From assembly GCA_046052065.1 (NCBI GenBank), contig JBJOND010000025.1, positions 1 to 27,984 on the forward strand: a stretch of 27,984 nucleotides of DNA, in the 5' to 3' direction. Of the stretch, positions 20,744-27,984 are shown in pieces (positions within the stretch are counted from its first letter, which is position 1; every line of letters starts with the position of its first letter). The translations under genes and the position numbers were made by a program. The stretch comes from CAINEC01 sp046052065 (GTDB lineage: Bacteria > Bacteroidota > Bacteroidia > AKYH767-A > OLB10). Below the pieces are notes generated by a model. The model worked only from the letters and a program-made list of their open reading frames with translations. It was not told the origin of the DNA and ran no database searches.

Positions 20744-22204
20744 ATGGACCATCTTCAAACACTCATTGCAGGGATGTCGAAGGAAGAACTTCGCTACTAT
20801 AAACTTTTTACGAGTAGAACCATTCATGAACATGATCGAAAAGACCTTAAGCTGTTTAATGAATACAGGAAGCAAGGTGTTGAATTCAACGAAGAAAAAA
20901 CAATAAAGAAAATTTATCCCGAAGGAAATAAAAATGCTTGGTATCGCATCAAGCATCGGTTATTAGGCGATATTAATAGGTCGATTACACTTTTGCATTA
21001 TGAAGAAAACGATTTTATGATTGTTTGTCATACGTTATCTATCTACCATTATTTTTTCAGCAAGAATAAAATAAACGAAGCCAAATACTATTTACGTAGA
21101 GCAGAAAAGCTTGCGCAGAAAATAGAGCACAACGAATTGCTTGATATCATTTACGGAGAATACATTCAACTTTCTTATTCATCACTTAATATTAATCCTG
21201 AACATTATTTGCTTCAGCGAAAAGAAATCAGGAAAAAACAAGAAGCACTACGAGAGATTGATGATCTATTATCGGTAATCAATTATCAATTAAAAACAAC
21301 ACAAAATTTATCACGCTCTGATAACGACATCCTCGCAACATTACAAAATAATATCGATAAGTTTATTAAGGATGAAGAAACAAAGAAAAGCGCTTCGCTT
21401 CAGCTTAAAGTTTATCAGGCGGTAAGTAAGATATTATTACAGCGACATGAATACGTTGCACTCGAAAAGTTTCTACTCAAAACGTATAAGTATTTCGAGA
21501 AGCATGAACTGTTTAATAAGGGTAATCATGATACGAAGTTGCAGATGTTAACTTATCTCGTGAACTCGCTTTTCAAAAACAACAAATCAGAAAAAAGTTT
21601 ACAGTGGGCTGAAACACTCAAGTTGGCAATGGAGGAGTATAATCATTTGTTGTATGATAAATATTTCTTCTTTTATTATAACGCCCTCGTGATAAACTAC
21701 TCTGAAGTAGACCCTGAAAAGGCAATTGATATTTTAGAAAACCTTCGAGAAAATACAAAAATTAAAAACAACGATTACTATATCTTTTTTGTGTACCTCA
21801 ATCTTGCTGTTCTTCGTTTTGATCAGAAAGAATATAAAGATGCCAGTAAACATTTCAATAAAATCAGCATGCTTAATTGGTATAAATCAGCAGATGATAG
21901 CTTGCAATTAAAAATTACTGTTTGCGAATTAATCACACGCTATCAGATGCAACAATACGACGTACTAATTTATAAGTTAGAGCAAACTAACAGAGGATTT
22001 AAAACGGCACTTGCATCCGAAGAAAATAAAGCAGAGAAAGAAGTGCTTTCGTTGCTTAAGCGACTTGAAAAGACTATATCCATTAAAAAAGACAAAAATC
22101 TGATCGAAAAAATAAAAGAAAAACACCTTTGGATGCGTAAGGAAATAAATCCTGAAACATACATCATCAACTATGAAAACTGGATAGATGGACTATTAAA
22201 ATAG
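20744..22204 (+). CDS. Cytoplasmic helical-repeat (TPR-like) protein of unknown function
   Basis: The 486-aa protein has no signal peptide or membrane helix and is helical throughout, with Lys, Glu and Tyr abundant. From about residue 90 it shows helix-turn-helix repeats with TPR-like spacing: IYHYFFSKNKINEAKYYLRRAE, LQWAETLKLAME, and NLAVLRFDQKEYKDASKHFNKI near residue 360. The first 80 residues (MSKEELRYYKLFTSRT, then NAWYRIKHRLLGDI) form a separate, non-repeat region. Similar large proteins with an N-terminal helical domain and degenerate TPRs occur widely in Bacteroidota. A scaffold role is a guess. It is divergent from the T9SS cargo gene. Confidence 0.65.
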   Translation: MDHLQTLIAGMSKEELRYYKLFTSRTIHEHDRKDLKLFNEYRKQGVEFNEEKTIKKIYPEGNKNAWYRIKHRLLGDINRSITLLHYEENDFMIVCHTLSIYHYFFSKNKINEAKYYLRRAEKLAQKIEHNELLDIIYGEYIQLSYSSLNINPEHYLLQRKEIRKKQEALREIDDLLSVINYQLKTTQNLSRSDNDILATLQNNIDKFIKDEETKKSASLQLKVYQAVSKILLQRHEYVALEKFLLKTYKYFEKHELFNKGNHDTKLQMLTYLVNSLFKNNKSEKSLQWAETLKLAMEEYNHLLYDKYFFFYYNALVINYSEVDPEKAIDILENLRENTKIKNNDYYIFFVYLNLAVLRFDQKEYKDASKHFNKISMLNWYKSADDSLQLKITVCELITRYQMQQYDVLIYKLEQTNRGFKTALASEENKAEKEVLSLLKRLEKTISIKKDKNLIEKIKEKHLWMRKEINPETYIINYENWIDGLLK

Positions 22205-22259
22205 TTTTGGAAGCGTAAGAATAGAATAAAGTCGATAGAACTAATTTCAGTAATAAGAG

Positions 22260-22267
22260 TAAATTTG
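22260..22267 (+). promoter_or_regulatory. -7 promoter element TAAATTTG of the PKD protein gene
   Basis: This exact TAnnTTTG match lies 19 bases before the ATG at 22287. No clear -33 element is present at the expected distance. Confidence 0.5.
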
Positions 22268-22286
22268 TATCATAAAATAAACACAC

Positions 22287-24377
22287 ATGAAAAACATTAA
22301 ACTTTACACAATGATTATCCTGTTCCTGGGGATATTATTTTCAGGTCAGGCGAACGCACAGTGCACGGCAAATTTTACAGCACAATCAAACAGTAATGGA
22401 TCTGTATCCTTTACAAATACGAGTGTCGGAAATTCACCGTTCACGGTTTATATTTGGTCGTTTGGAGATGGAACATCTTCTTACTTATCAAACCCTACTC
22501 ATCAGTTTAACACAAACGGATTCGTGAGTGTTTGCTTATCGGCTTACGATTCAATGAGCAATTGTCAAAATTCGTTTTGTGATACGATTTTAGTATCGGG
22601 AGCATCGACTGCAACTTGTGCTGTTTCGGTTGGTTATCAAGTAAGCGGATCTACCGTTTCTTTCTCTACAACTCAGGCAACAAGTAATATAGTTGGCTAC
22701 AACTGGTGGTTTGGTAATGGCGGAACATCCACTCAAAGCAATCCTGTTTATACTTACAATAACGCAGGAACGTACAATGTTTATTTAATAGCTCAATTTG
22801 CAAACGGCTGTGTTGATACTGTTTTAACTACGGTTACAATTAGTGGTACAACAACATGTAATGCGCAGTTTGCGTACTCTCAAGTTGGTAATGGCACAGT
22901 GAATTTTGTTAATCAGTCAACTCCAGTTGGAAATAGCTCAACACCTTGGATTTCTTACTACTGGTCGTATGGCGATGGATCTACTTATTGGGGAGGAAAC
23001 AATAGCCACACGTATACAAGTAATGGTACTTACCAAGCTTGCGTTTGGGTGATCGATTCATCAAGTGGATGTTCTGATTCTTATTGCATGAATGTTATTA
23101 TTAATTCAGCAACAGGAACAACTTGCAATGCGCAGTTTGCTGTTACCGCTAATAGCAACGGACAAGTTACATTCACCAATCAAAGTATTGGTGGTGTAGC
23201 AGGACAAACTTCTTATTTCTGGAGTTTTGGTAATAATAATTCACAGTGGACGTATAGCACATCACAAGTTGCAACAGCGCAATACAATTCGACAGGTACT
23301 TATCAAGTATGTTTAACAATGATTGATTCAGCTTCAGGTTGCTCAGACAATTATTGCACTGCTGTTTCTGTTCAGGTTAACGGAGGATGTAATGCAAACT
23401 TCTCTACTTATGACTCTTCGGGAACATTTTATTTCTTTCCTACTTCAGGAAACGCTGCAACATATTCTTGGAATTTCGGAGATGGCAGTACATCGACAGC
23501 TGCATTTCCTACTCATCAATATAATTCCTTCGGAACTTATTATGTATGTTTAACAGTACAAACAATGGGTATGACATGCACATCTTGTGATACCGTTTTA
23601 TACTATGGATCTTCTCCTTGTAACGCTGATTTTATTACTTATGAAGATACTACGACAGCGGGATTAATTTATTTCTCAAATACTTCAACAGGAAACTTTA
23701 CTAATTTTTATTGGAGCTTTGGTGATGGATCTTCCTCAACACAATATAACCCTGTACACACTTATACTCAACAAGGTTCTTATTTAGTTTGCTTAACAGT
23801 TTATAACAACAGCGGTTGTCAGTCTTCATTCTGTGATACATTAGTAATTGGTACGCAGCCTGGCCCTTGTACTCCTGTTTTCTATGCTTTCCCTGATTCA
23901 ACTATCGGTAATGGTATCGTTAACTTCGGATTACTAAACATTTGTGGTACTACAGGTTGGACATATACTTGGGATTTTGGTGATGGAACAACAGCAGCTG
24001 GTTTATACCCTGTTCATGTTTACCAAACACCAGGAACATTCTATGTTTGTGTAGACGCAGTAGATCCTAACGGAAACGTATTAACGTGGTGCGATAGCGT
24101 AAGTAGTAATCGTATTGGTTCTGTTGGATTTAATGAAATCAGCAAGAATGCAATCATCGCGTTCCCTAATCCTGCAAATGATCAGGTAACAATCAAAAAT
24201 ATTGGTGCTAATCAAGTTGTAGAAATTTACAGTGTTGATGGCAAGTTAATTTACACAGCAATCACTAATACAGTTGATGTTATTGTCAACACAGCAACAT
24301 GGAACACTGGTTTATACATCGTTCGTATTAACGAAGGAAACAATAGTAACGTGGGAAAAATTTCTGTTCAACATTAA
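22287..24377 (+). CDS. Seven-PKD-domain T9SS cargo protein
   Basis: The 696-aa secreted protein has a signal peptide (residues 1-25, ending QANAQ), then seven PKD domains of about 80-90 residues, each with a variant of the WSFGDGTS core and an HxYxxxGTYxVCL strand. Nearly every domain opens with Cys-(N/T)-A-x-F and closes with a Cys-x-x-x-(F/Y)-C pair or similar, suggesting disulphide-stabilised repeats outside the cell. The last 75 residues are a type A T9SS sorting domain (AIIAFPNPANDQVTIKN, EIYSVDGKLIYTA, NTGLYIVRINEG). It is likely a large surface or released adhesin-type protein. It has its own promoter and terminator, so it is monocistronic. Confidence 0.9.
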   Translation: MKNIKLYTMIILFLGILFSGQANAQCTANFTAQSNSNGSVSFTNTSVGNSPFTVYIWSFGDGTSSYLSNPTHQFNTNGFVSVCLSAYDSMSNCQNSFCDTILVSGASTATCAVSVGYQVSGSTVSFSTTQATSNIVGYNWWFGNGGTSTQSNPVYTYNNAGTYNVYLIAQFANGCVDTVLTTVTISGTTTCNAQFAYSQVGNGTVNFVNQSTPVGNSSTPWISYYWSYGDGSTYWGGNNSHTYTSNGTYQACVWVIDSSSGCSDSYCMNVIINSATGTTCNAQFAVTANSNGQVTFTNQSIGGVAGQTSYFWSFGNNNSQWTYSTSQVATAQYNSTGTYQVCLTMIDSASGCSDNYCTAVSVQVNGGCNANFSTYDSSGTFYFFPTSGNAATYSWNFGDGSTSTAAFPTHQYNSFGTYYVCLTVQTMGMTCTSCDTVLYYGSSPCNADFITYEDTTTAGLIYFSNTSTGNFTNFYWSFGDGSSSTQYNPVHTYTQQGSYLVCLTVYNNSGCQSSFCDTLVIGTQPGPCTPVFYAFPDSTIGNGIVNFGLLNICGTTGWTYTWDFGDGTTAAGLYPVHVYQTPGTFYVCVDAVDPNGNVLTWCDSVSSNRIGSVGFNEISKNAIIAFPNPANDQVTIKNIGANQVVEIYSVDGKLIYTAITNTVDVIVNTATWNTGLYIVRINEGNNSNVGKISVQH

Positions 24378-24396
24378 CGCATTGACCGGAAATCAA

Positions 24397-24450
24397 TCCT
24401 GATGGTTTTAATCAGGACTAAAAGCCCTGTAGTATTTACTACGGGGCTTT
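24397..24450 (+). terminator. Tandem hairpins ending in a rho-independent terminator
   Basis: A 14-bp stem (24421-24434 with 24437-24450, one G-U pair) built on GCCCTGTAGTA/TACTACGGGGC runs into TTTTTATTTT. A second hairpin, TCCTGAT/ATCAGGA (24397-24417), lies just before it. It terminates the PKD protein gene. Confidence 0.8.
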
Positions 24451-24486
24451 TTATTTTACTATTTTTATAACCACTTTTGTAGGGTC

Positions 24487-25251
24487 ATGAAGATTTCCGT
24501 AGCCATCATTACATTTAACGAAGAACGCAACATCGAACGCTGTTTAAAAAGCGTAGTAGCGTTGGCGGATGAAATTATTGTGGTCGATTCTTTATCAACT
24601 GATAAGACTGTTGATTTGGCGAAAGCAAACGGAGCGAACGTAGTATCACAAAAGTTCTTAGGGTATATTGAACAAAAGAATTTTGCTATTAATCAATGCG
24701 TAAACGATTGGGTTCTTTCGTTGGATGCCGATGAATGTTTGTCGGAGGAACTACAGCAAGAAATAATATCGTTAAAGACTAAGTCTGTTCAACCAGATGG
24801 ATTCATCATGCCTCGTTTATCGCATTACTGCGGACAATGGATAAAACACGGAGCCTGGTATCCCGATAAAAAAGTTCGATTGTTTAATCGTAAAGTTGCA
24901 ATGTGGGGAGGAATTAATCCGCACGACAAAATATTTTTTACCAATGCGAATCCTGCTATTCAACAATTTAACGGCGATATTTTGCATTATACTATCAATA
25001 CAAAAGAGGAACATAAAAAGCAGGCAAAACGATTTTCAGAAATCACCGCGAAGGAACTATTTAATCAGCAGAAATCAACAAACGTTTTTAAGATTTATCT
25101 GAAACCGATAGTCCGTTTTATTCGTGATTATTTTTTTAAAGCAGGATTTTTGGATGGTAAAGCAGGACTTCAAATTGCTATCATCTCTGCACATCATGTT
25201 TACTTACGAGAGTATACCTTGAAAGAATTAATTCAATCCGCTAAGCCATGA
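24487..25251 (+). CDS. Glycosyltransferase family 2, LPS-core WaaE/KdtX type
   Basis: The 254-aa GT-A fold glycosyltransferase has the N-terminal strand ISVAIITFNEERNIERCL, the nucleotide-sugar binding segment EIIVVDSLSTDKT and the metal-binding DADE at 80-83. The following GQWIKHGAWYPDKKVRLFNR block is typical of the WaaE/KdtX-like subgroup that adds sugars to lipopolysaccharide core. A basic C-terminal half (IRDYFFKAGFLDGKAGL) is also usual for this group and probably contacts the membrane. The acceptor is unknown. Its stop overlaps the next gene's ATG (ATGA). Confidence 0.88.
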   Translation: MKISVAIITFNEERNIERCLKSVVALADEIIVVDSLSTDKTVDLAKANGANVVSQKFLGYIEQKNFAINQCVNDWVLSLDADECLSEELQQEIISLKTKSVQPDGFIMPRLSHYCGQWIKHGAWYPDKKVRLFNRKVAMWGGINPHDKIFFTNANPAIQQFNGDILHYTINTKEEHKKQAKRFSEITAKELFNQQKSTNVFKIYLKPIVRFIRDYFFKAGFLDGKAGLQIAIISAHHVYLREYTLKELIQSAKP

Positions 25252-26336
25252 GGATTCTTCATATCTCAACACCTACGGGATGGCGTGGAGGAGAACAACA
25301 AGTTGCTCATCTCATCAACGGATTAACCAACGAGGTAGAATTGCAATTGCTAATCACTCCTTTTCAAAGTGAGCTGCAAAAGAAAATGGAATCCACTCTT
25401 ACTTGTGTTGGATACGGACGAAAAGGTTCTGTTAATTTATCGCTCGCTCGATTAATAAAAAATGTTTGTGCTGAACATAAAATCGATTTGATTCACGCAC
25501 ACGATTCACATGCACATACAGCAGCATTTTTATCTGCTGTAATTTATAAGAATAATACACCAATTGTATTAAGCAGGCGAGTAGATTTTAAAGTTTCTGG
25601 TAATTTATTTTCTCGATGGAAGTACAATCATTCGAGCATTAAAAGCATCATTGCCGTATCAGAAGCGATTAAAACAATTTTACTTCCTGTAATCAATAAA
25701 AAAGAAATTATCAACGTAGTTTATGATTGCATCGACCTTACTCGTTATGAAGGTGAGGCCGACGTACATTTTTTGAAGAAAGAATTAAATCTTCCATTAA
25801 CAACAAAATTAATCGGTAACTTATCTGCACTCGCTGATCATAAAGATTATCCTACATTTATTCGTACAGCAAAGGAGCTGCTTAGCCGACATAATGATAT
25901 TCACTTTGTTGTTGCAGGTGATGGTCCTTTGAAAGAAGAAATAATGAACAGCGTAAAGGCGGAACAGTTAGAAAAGCATATTTCCTTTTTAGGATTTCGT
26001 AAAGATGTCCCGCAACTGTTAAAATCGTTGGATGTATTTTTAATGACCTCTAAAACAGAAGGACTAGGATCGGTAATTCTGGAAGCCTTTGCTTGCGGTG
26101 TTCCTGTTGTAGCTACTACTGCCGGAGGAATTCCTGAAATTGTGAAGAATGGAGAAACGGGTTTAACAGCGAATATAGGAGATGAAATAGCTCTCGCTAC
26201 TGCAGTAGAGAAAATCATAGCTAACCCAGATTATAAAAACAGCTTAGTAAAGAATGCTACTGTATTTGTGAATCAATTTTCGGTGAAGGCAACCGCACTT
26301 CAAACAAAAGCCATCTATCAATCGTTGTTACAATGA
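25248..26336 (+). CDS. Glycosyltransferase family 4
   Basis: The 362-aa GT-B enzyme has the N-terminal acceptor-domain loop STPTGWRGGEQQV (residues 8-19), a donor domain with VVAGDGPLKEEI, and the GT4 catalytic signature E-x7-E as SKTEGLGSVILEAFACGVP (Glu271 and Glu279). GIPEIVKNGETGL follows as expected. It very likely adds a sugar to a lipid-linked or LPS acceptor together with the coupled GT2. It overlaps the GT2 gene by 4 bases and uvrC by 1-4 bases. Confidence 0.9.
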   Translation: MRILHISTPTGWRGGEQQVAHLINGLTNEVELQLLITPFQSELQKKMESTLTCVGYGRKGSVNLSLARLIKNVCAEHKIDLIHAHDSHAHTAAFLSAVIYKNNTPIVLSRRVDFKVSGNLFSRWKYNHSSIKSIIAVSEAIKTILLPVINKKEIINVVYDCIDLTRYEGEADVHFLKKELNLPLTTKLIGNLSALADHKDYPTFIRTAKELLSRHNDIHFVVAGDGPLKEEIMNSVKAEQLEKHISFLGFRKDVPQLLKSLDVFLMTSKTEGLGSVILEAFACGVPVVATTAGGIPEIVKNGETGLTANIGDEIALATAVEKIIANPDYKNSLVKNATVFVNQFSVKATALQTKAIYQSLLQ

Positions 26337-27984
26337 TGACGAATGCGCTGCAACAAAAAGTAGAGGTCCTGCCGAATAATCCAGGGGTTTATCAATACTA
26401 TAATTCCGAAGGGAATTTACTCTACATCGGTAAAGCAAAAAATTTAAAGAAGCGCGTTAGCAGTTATTTTAATAAGATACACGATAGTCATAAGACCAAT
26501 GTATTGGTAAAGCAAATAGCCGATATCAAATACATTGTTGTTGAAACCGAGTATGATGCGCTGTTGTTGGAAAACAACCTCATAAAAAAACATCAGCCTA
26601 AGTATAACATCCTTTTAAAAGACGACAAAACCTATCCTTGGATTGCTATCAAGTATGAAGATTTTCCGAGGGTGATGGTGACGCGTAAGCCGGTGAAAGA
26701 TGGTTCTATTTACTTCGGACCTTATGCATCAGGGACGATGATGTACACCTTGCTTGAGTTGATAAAAGAGTTATTCAAGTTAAGAACCTGTAATTTGCAA
26801 TTAACGAAAACCAATATTGAAAAACATAAATTCCGTTTATGTCTCGAACATCATATTGGAAATTGTAAAGGGCCTTGTGAAGGATTACAAACGCGAGAAG
26901 ATTACGAAGAAAGCATCACGGCCATAAAAAGTATTTTGAAGGGTAATATCAATACTGTGATTGATCACCTCGAACAGCAGATGTTGAGTCATGCTACCAA
27001 GTATGAATTTGAGCAGGCACAGAGCTACAAAGAAAAAATTGATGCGTTAGAAAAATACAAAGGCAGAAGTGTAGTGGTGAGTCCTACAATTCATCATGTA
27101 GATGTATTTTCATTTATTGATGATCAGCAAGGAGCATTTATCAATTACCTGCGTGTAATTAGCGGTGCCATTATTCAATCGCATACCATTGAGTTAAAAC
27201 GCAAACTCGACGAAACGCCCTCGGACTTATTACTGCTGGCGATTGCGGAAATGCGTGAACGTTATCAAAGTGATTCGAAAGAGATCATTGTGCCGTTTGA
27301 TTTAGAAATCGATATTCCTGGTGTGATGGTAACGGTGCCGAAGATTGGCGATAAAAAACATTTGCTGGATTTATCAGAGAAGAACGCACGCTACTTCCGT
27401 AAAGATCGTTTAGAGCAAGCAGATAAATTAAATCCGGAGCATCGCATTGAGCGCTTGATGGAAGCGATGAAAAAAGATTTACGCTTACCGGTGAAGCCTT
27501 ATCATATTGAATGTTTCGATAACTCGAACTTCCAGGGTGATTATGCGGTGGCGGCCATGAGCGTATTTAAGAATGGTCGTCCTTCAAAAAGCGATTACCG
27601 ACATTTTAATATCAAGACAGTTGTTGGTCCTGATGATTTTGCCTCGATGGAAGAAATTATTTACAGGCGCTATAAACGATTATTAGAAGAAGAGAAGGAA
27701 TTACCACAGTTGATAGTGATTGATGGCGGTAAAGGACAATTAGGCGCCGCGTTAAAAAGTTTAGCCAAGCTTGACTTACGCGGAAAGATTAGCATTATTG
27801 GTATTGCTAAAAAATTAGAGGAAATTTATTATCCCGGTGATCCGTTGCCGTTATACCTAGATAAAAAGGGCGAGACCTTACGCATTATTCAGCAGTTAAG
27901 AGATGAAGTGCATCGTTTTGGAATTACGCACCACCGCAACAAGCGCAGCAAAGGGGTTATTAAAACTGAGTTATCCGACATTAA
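26333..27984 (+). CDS. uvrC: Excinuclease ABC subunit C (partial, runs off window)
   Basis: UvrC makes both incisions in nucleotide excision repair. The frame stays open for 550 codons to the window end; the family is about 600 aa, so roughly the C-terminal HhH region is missing only because the window stops. Visible parts are the GIY-YIG nuclease (GVY 18-20, YIG 31-33), an iron-sulphur-type cysteine set (Cys153, 170, 178, 182), a UVR motif (YEFEQAQSYKEKIDALEKY), and the RNase H-like nuclease with Asp396 (FDNSN), Asp464 (IDGGKGQ) and His527. The start is ATGATG at 26333/26336, overlapping the GT4 stop; either Met is possible. Linkage to glycosyltransferases is probably positional. Confidence 0.93.
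   Translation, partial: MMTNALQQKVEVLPNNPGVYQYYNSEGNLLYIGKAKNLKKRVSSYFNKIHDSHKTNVLVKQIADIKYIVVETEYDALLLENNLIKKHQPKYNILLKDDKTYPWIAIKYEDFPRVMVTRKPVKDGSIYFGPYASGTMMYTLLELIKELFKLRTCNLQLTKTNIEKHKFRLCLEHHIGNCKGPCEGLQTREDYEESITAIKSILKGNINTVIDHLEQQMLSHATKYEFEQAQSYKEKIDALEKYKGRSVVVSPTIHHVDVFSFIDDQQGAFINYLRVISGAIIQSHTIELKRKLDETPSDLLLLAIAEMRERYQSDSKEIIVPFDLEIDIPGVMVTVPKIGDKKHLLDLSEKNARYFRKDRLEQADKLNPEHRIERLMEAMKKDLRLPVKPYHIECFDNSNFQGDYAVAAMSVFKNGRPSKSDYRHFNIKTVVGPDDFASMEEIIYRRYKRLLEEEKELPQLIVIDGGKGQLGAALKSLAKLDLRGKISIIGIAKKLEEIYYPGDPLPLYLDKKGETLRIIQQLRDEVHRFGITHHRNKRSKGVIKTELSDI

Noticed and set aside
22287..24377. Regular repeats considered as a CRISPR or satellite array
   Set aside because: The periodicity is at protein level (PKD domains of about 80-90 residues); DNA repeats are short and divergent and the frame is intact.
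25901..26218. 105-codon open frame antisense to the GT4 gene
   Set aside because: It is opposite the catalytic domain of a clear glycosyltransferase and shows no independent gene signals.

Overview
The window is low-GC DNA from a member of the Bacteroidota. The evidence is three secreted proteins with C-terminal type IX secretion (T9SS) sorting domains, DUF4271 and DUF5777-type proteins, a Bacteroidota-style Pgi/Pmi isomerase, several good matches to the phylum's -7 promoter element TAnnTTTG, and starts without clear Shine-Dalgarno sequences. The order or family cannot be fixed from this sequence alone. Nothing looks like a phage, an insertion sequence, a CRISPR array or a tRNA/rRNA gene.

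Layout. Bases 1-4567 are all on the minus strand: yidD and rnpA (overlapping), hemD, a DUF4271 membrane protein, a DUF5777-like beta-barrel, a small cytochrome-like lipoprotein and a DUF218 protein. Bases 4622-10694 are on the plus strand: an LTA4-hydrolase-like M1 aminopeptidase lipoprotein, a delta-60-repeat T9SS cargo, an unknown exported beta-rich protein, phosphoglucose/phosphomannose isomerase and a flavin reductase. A class II Fic protein and a cyclase-family lipoprotein follow on the minus strand (10710-12594).

Bases 12743-16009 hold the most unusual block. Two tiny membrane proteins (62 and 38 aa) precede a 608-aa fusion of an MsrQ/ferric-reductase-like heme membrane domain, a Rieske domain, another membrane segment and a Cys-rich C-terminal domain. 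A fusion of a Rieske domain with an FMN-reductase/flavodoxin-like domain comes next. Together they look like an electron relay from NAD(P)H through flavin, two Rieske clusters and membrane heme to an unknown acceptor. An 18-bp palindrome with FNR/CRP-like geometry sits just before the first start codon.

A tight minus-strand operon (doxX, DinB-like, NRDE/TANGO2-like, ATP-grasp; 18701 down to 16006) has a textbook Bacteroidota promoter and ends tail-to-tail against the redox operon with a 4-base overlap. rpiB diverges from it.

Bases 19299-19970 are non-coding and hold at least five sizeable hairpins, the last being a very strong terminator for the T9SS cargo at 19971-20642. Then come a divergent helical-repeat protein of unknown function, a seven-PKD-domain T9SS cargo, and a coupled GT2-GT4-uvrC operon; uvrC runs off the window end.
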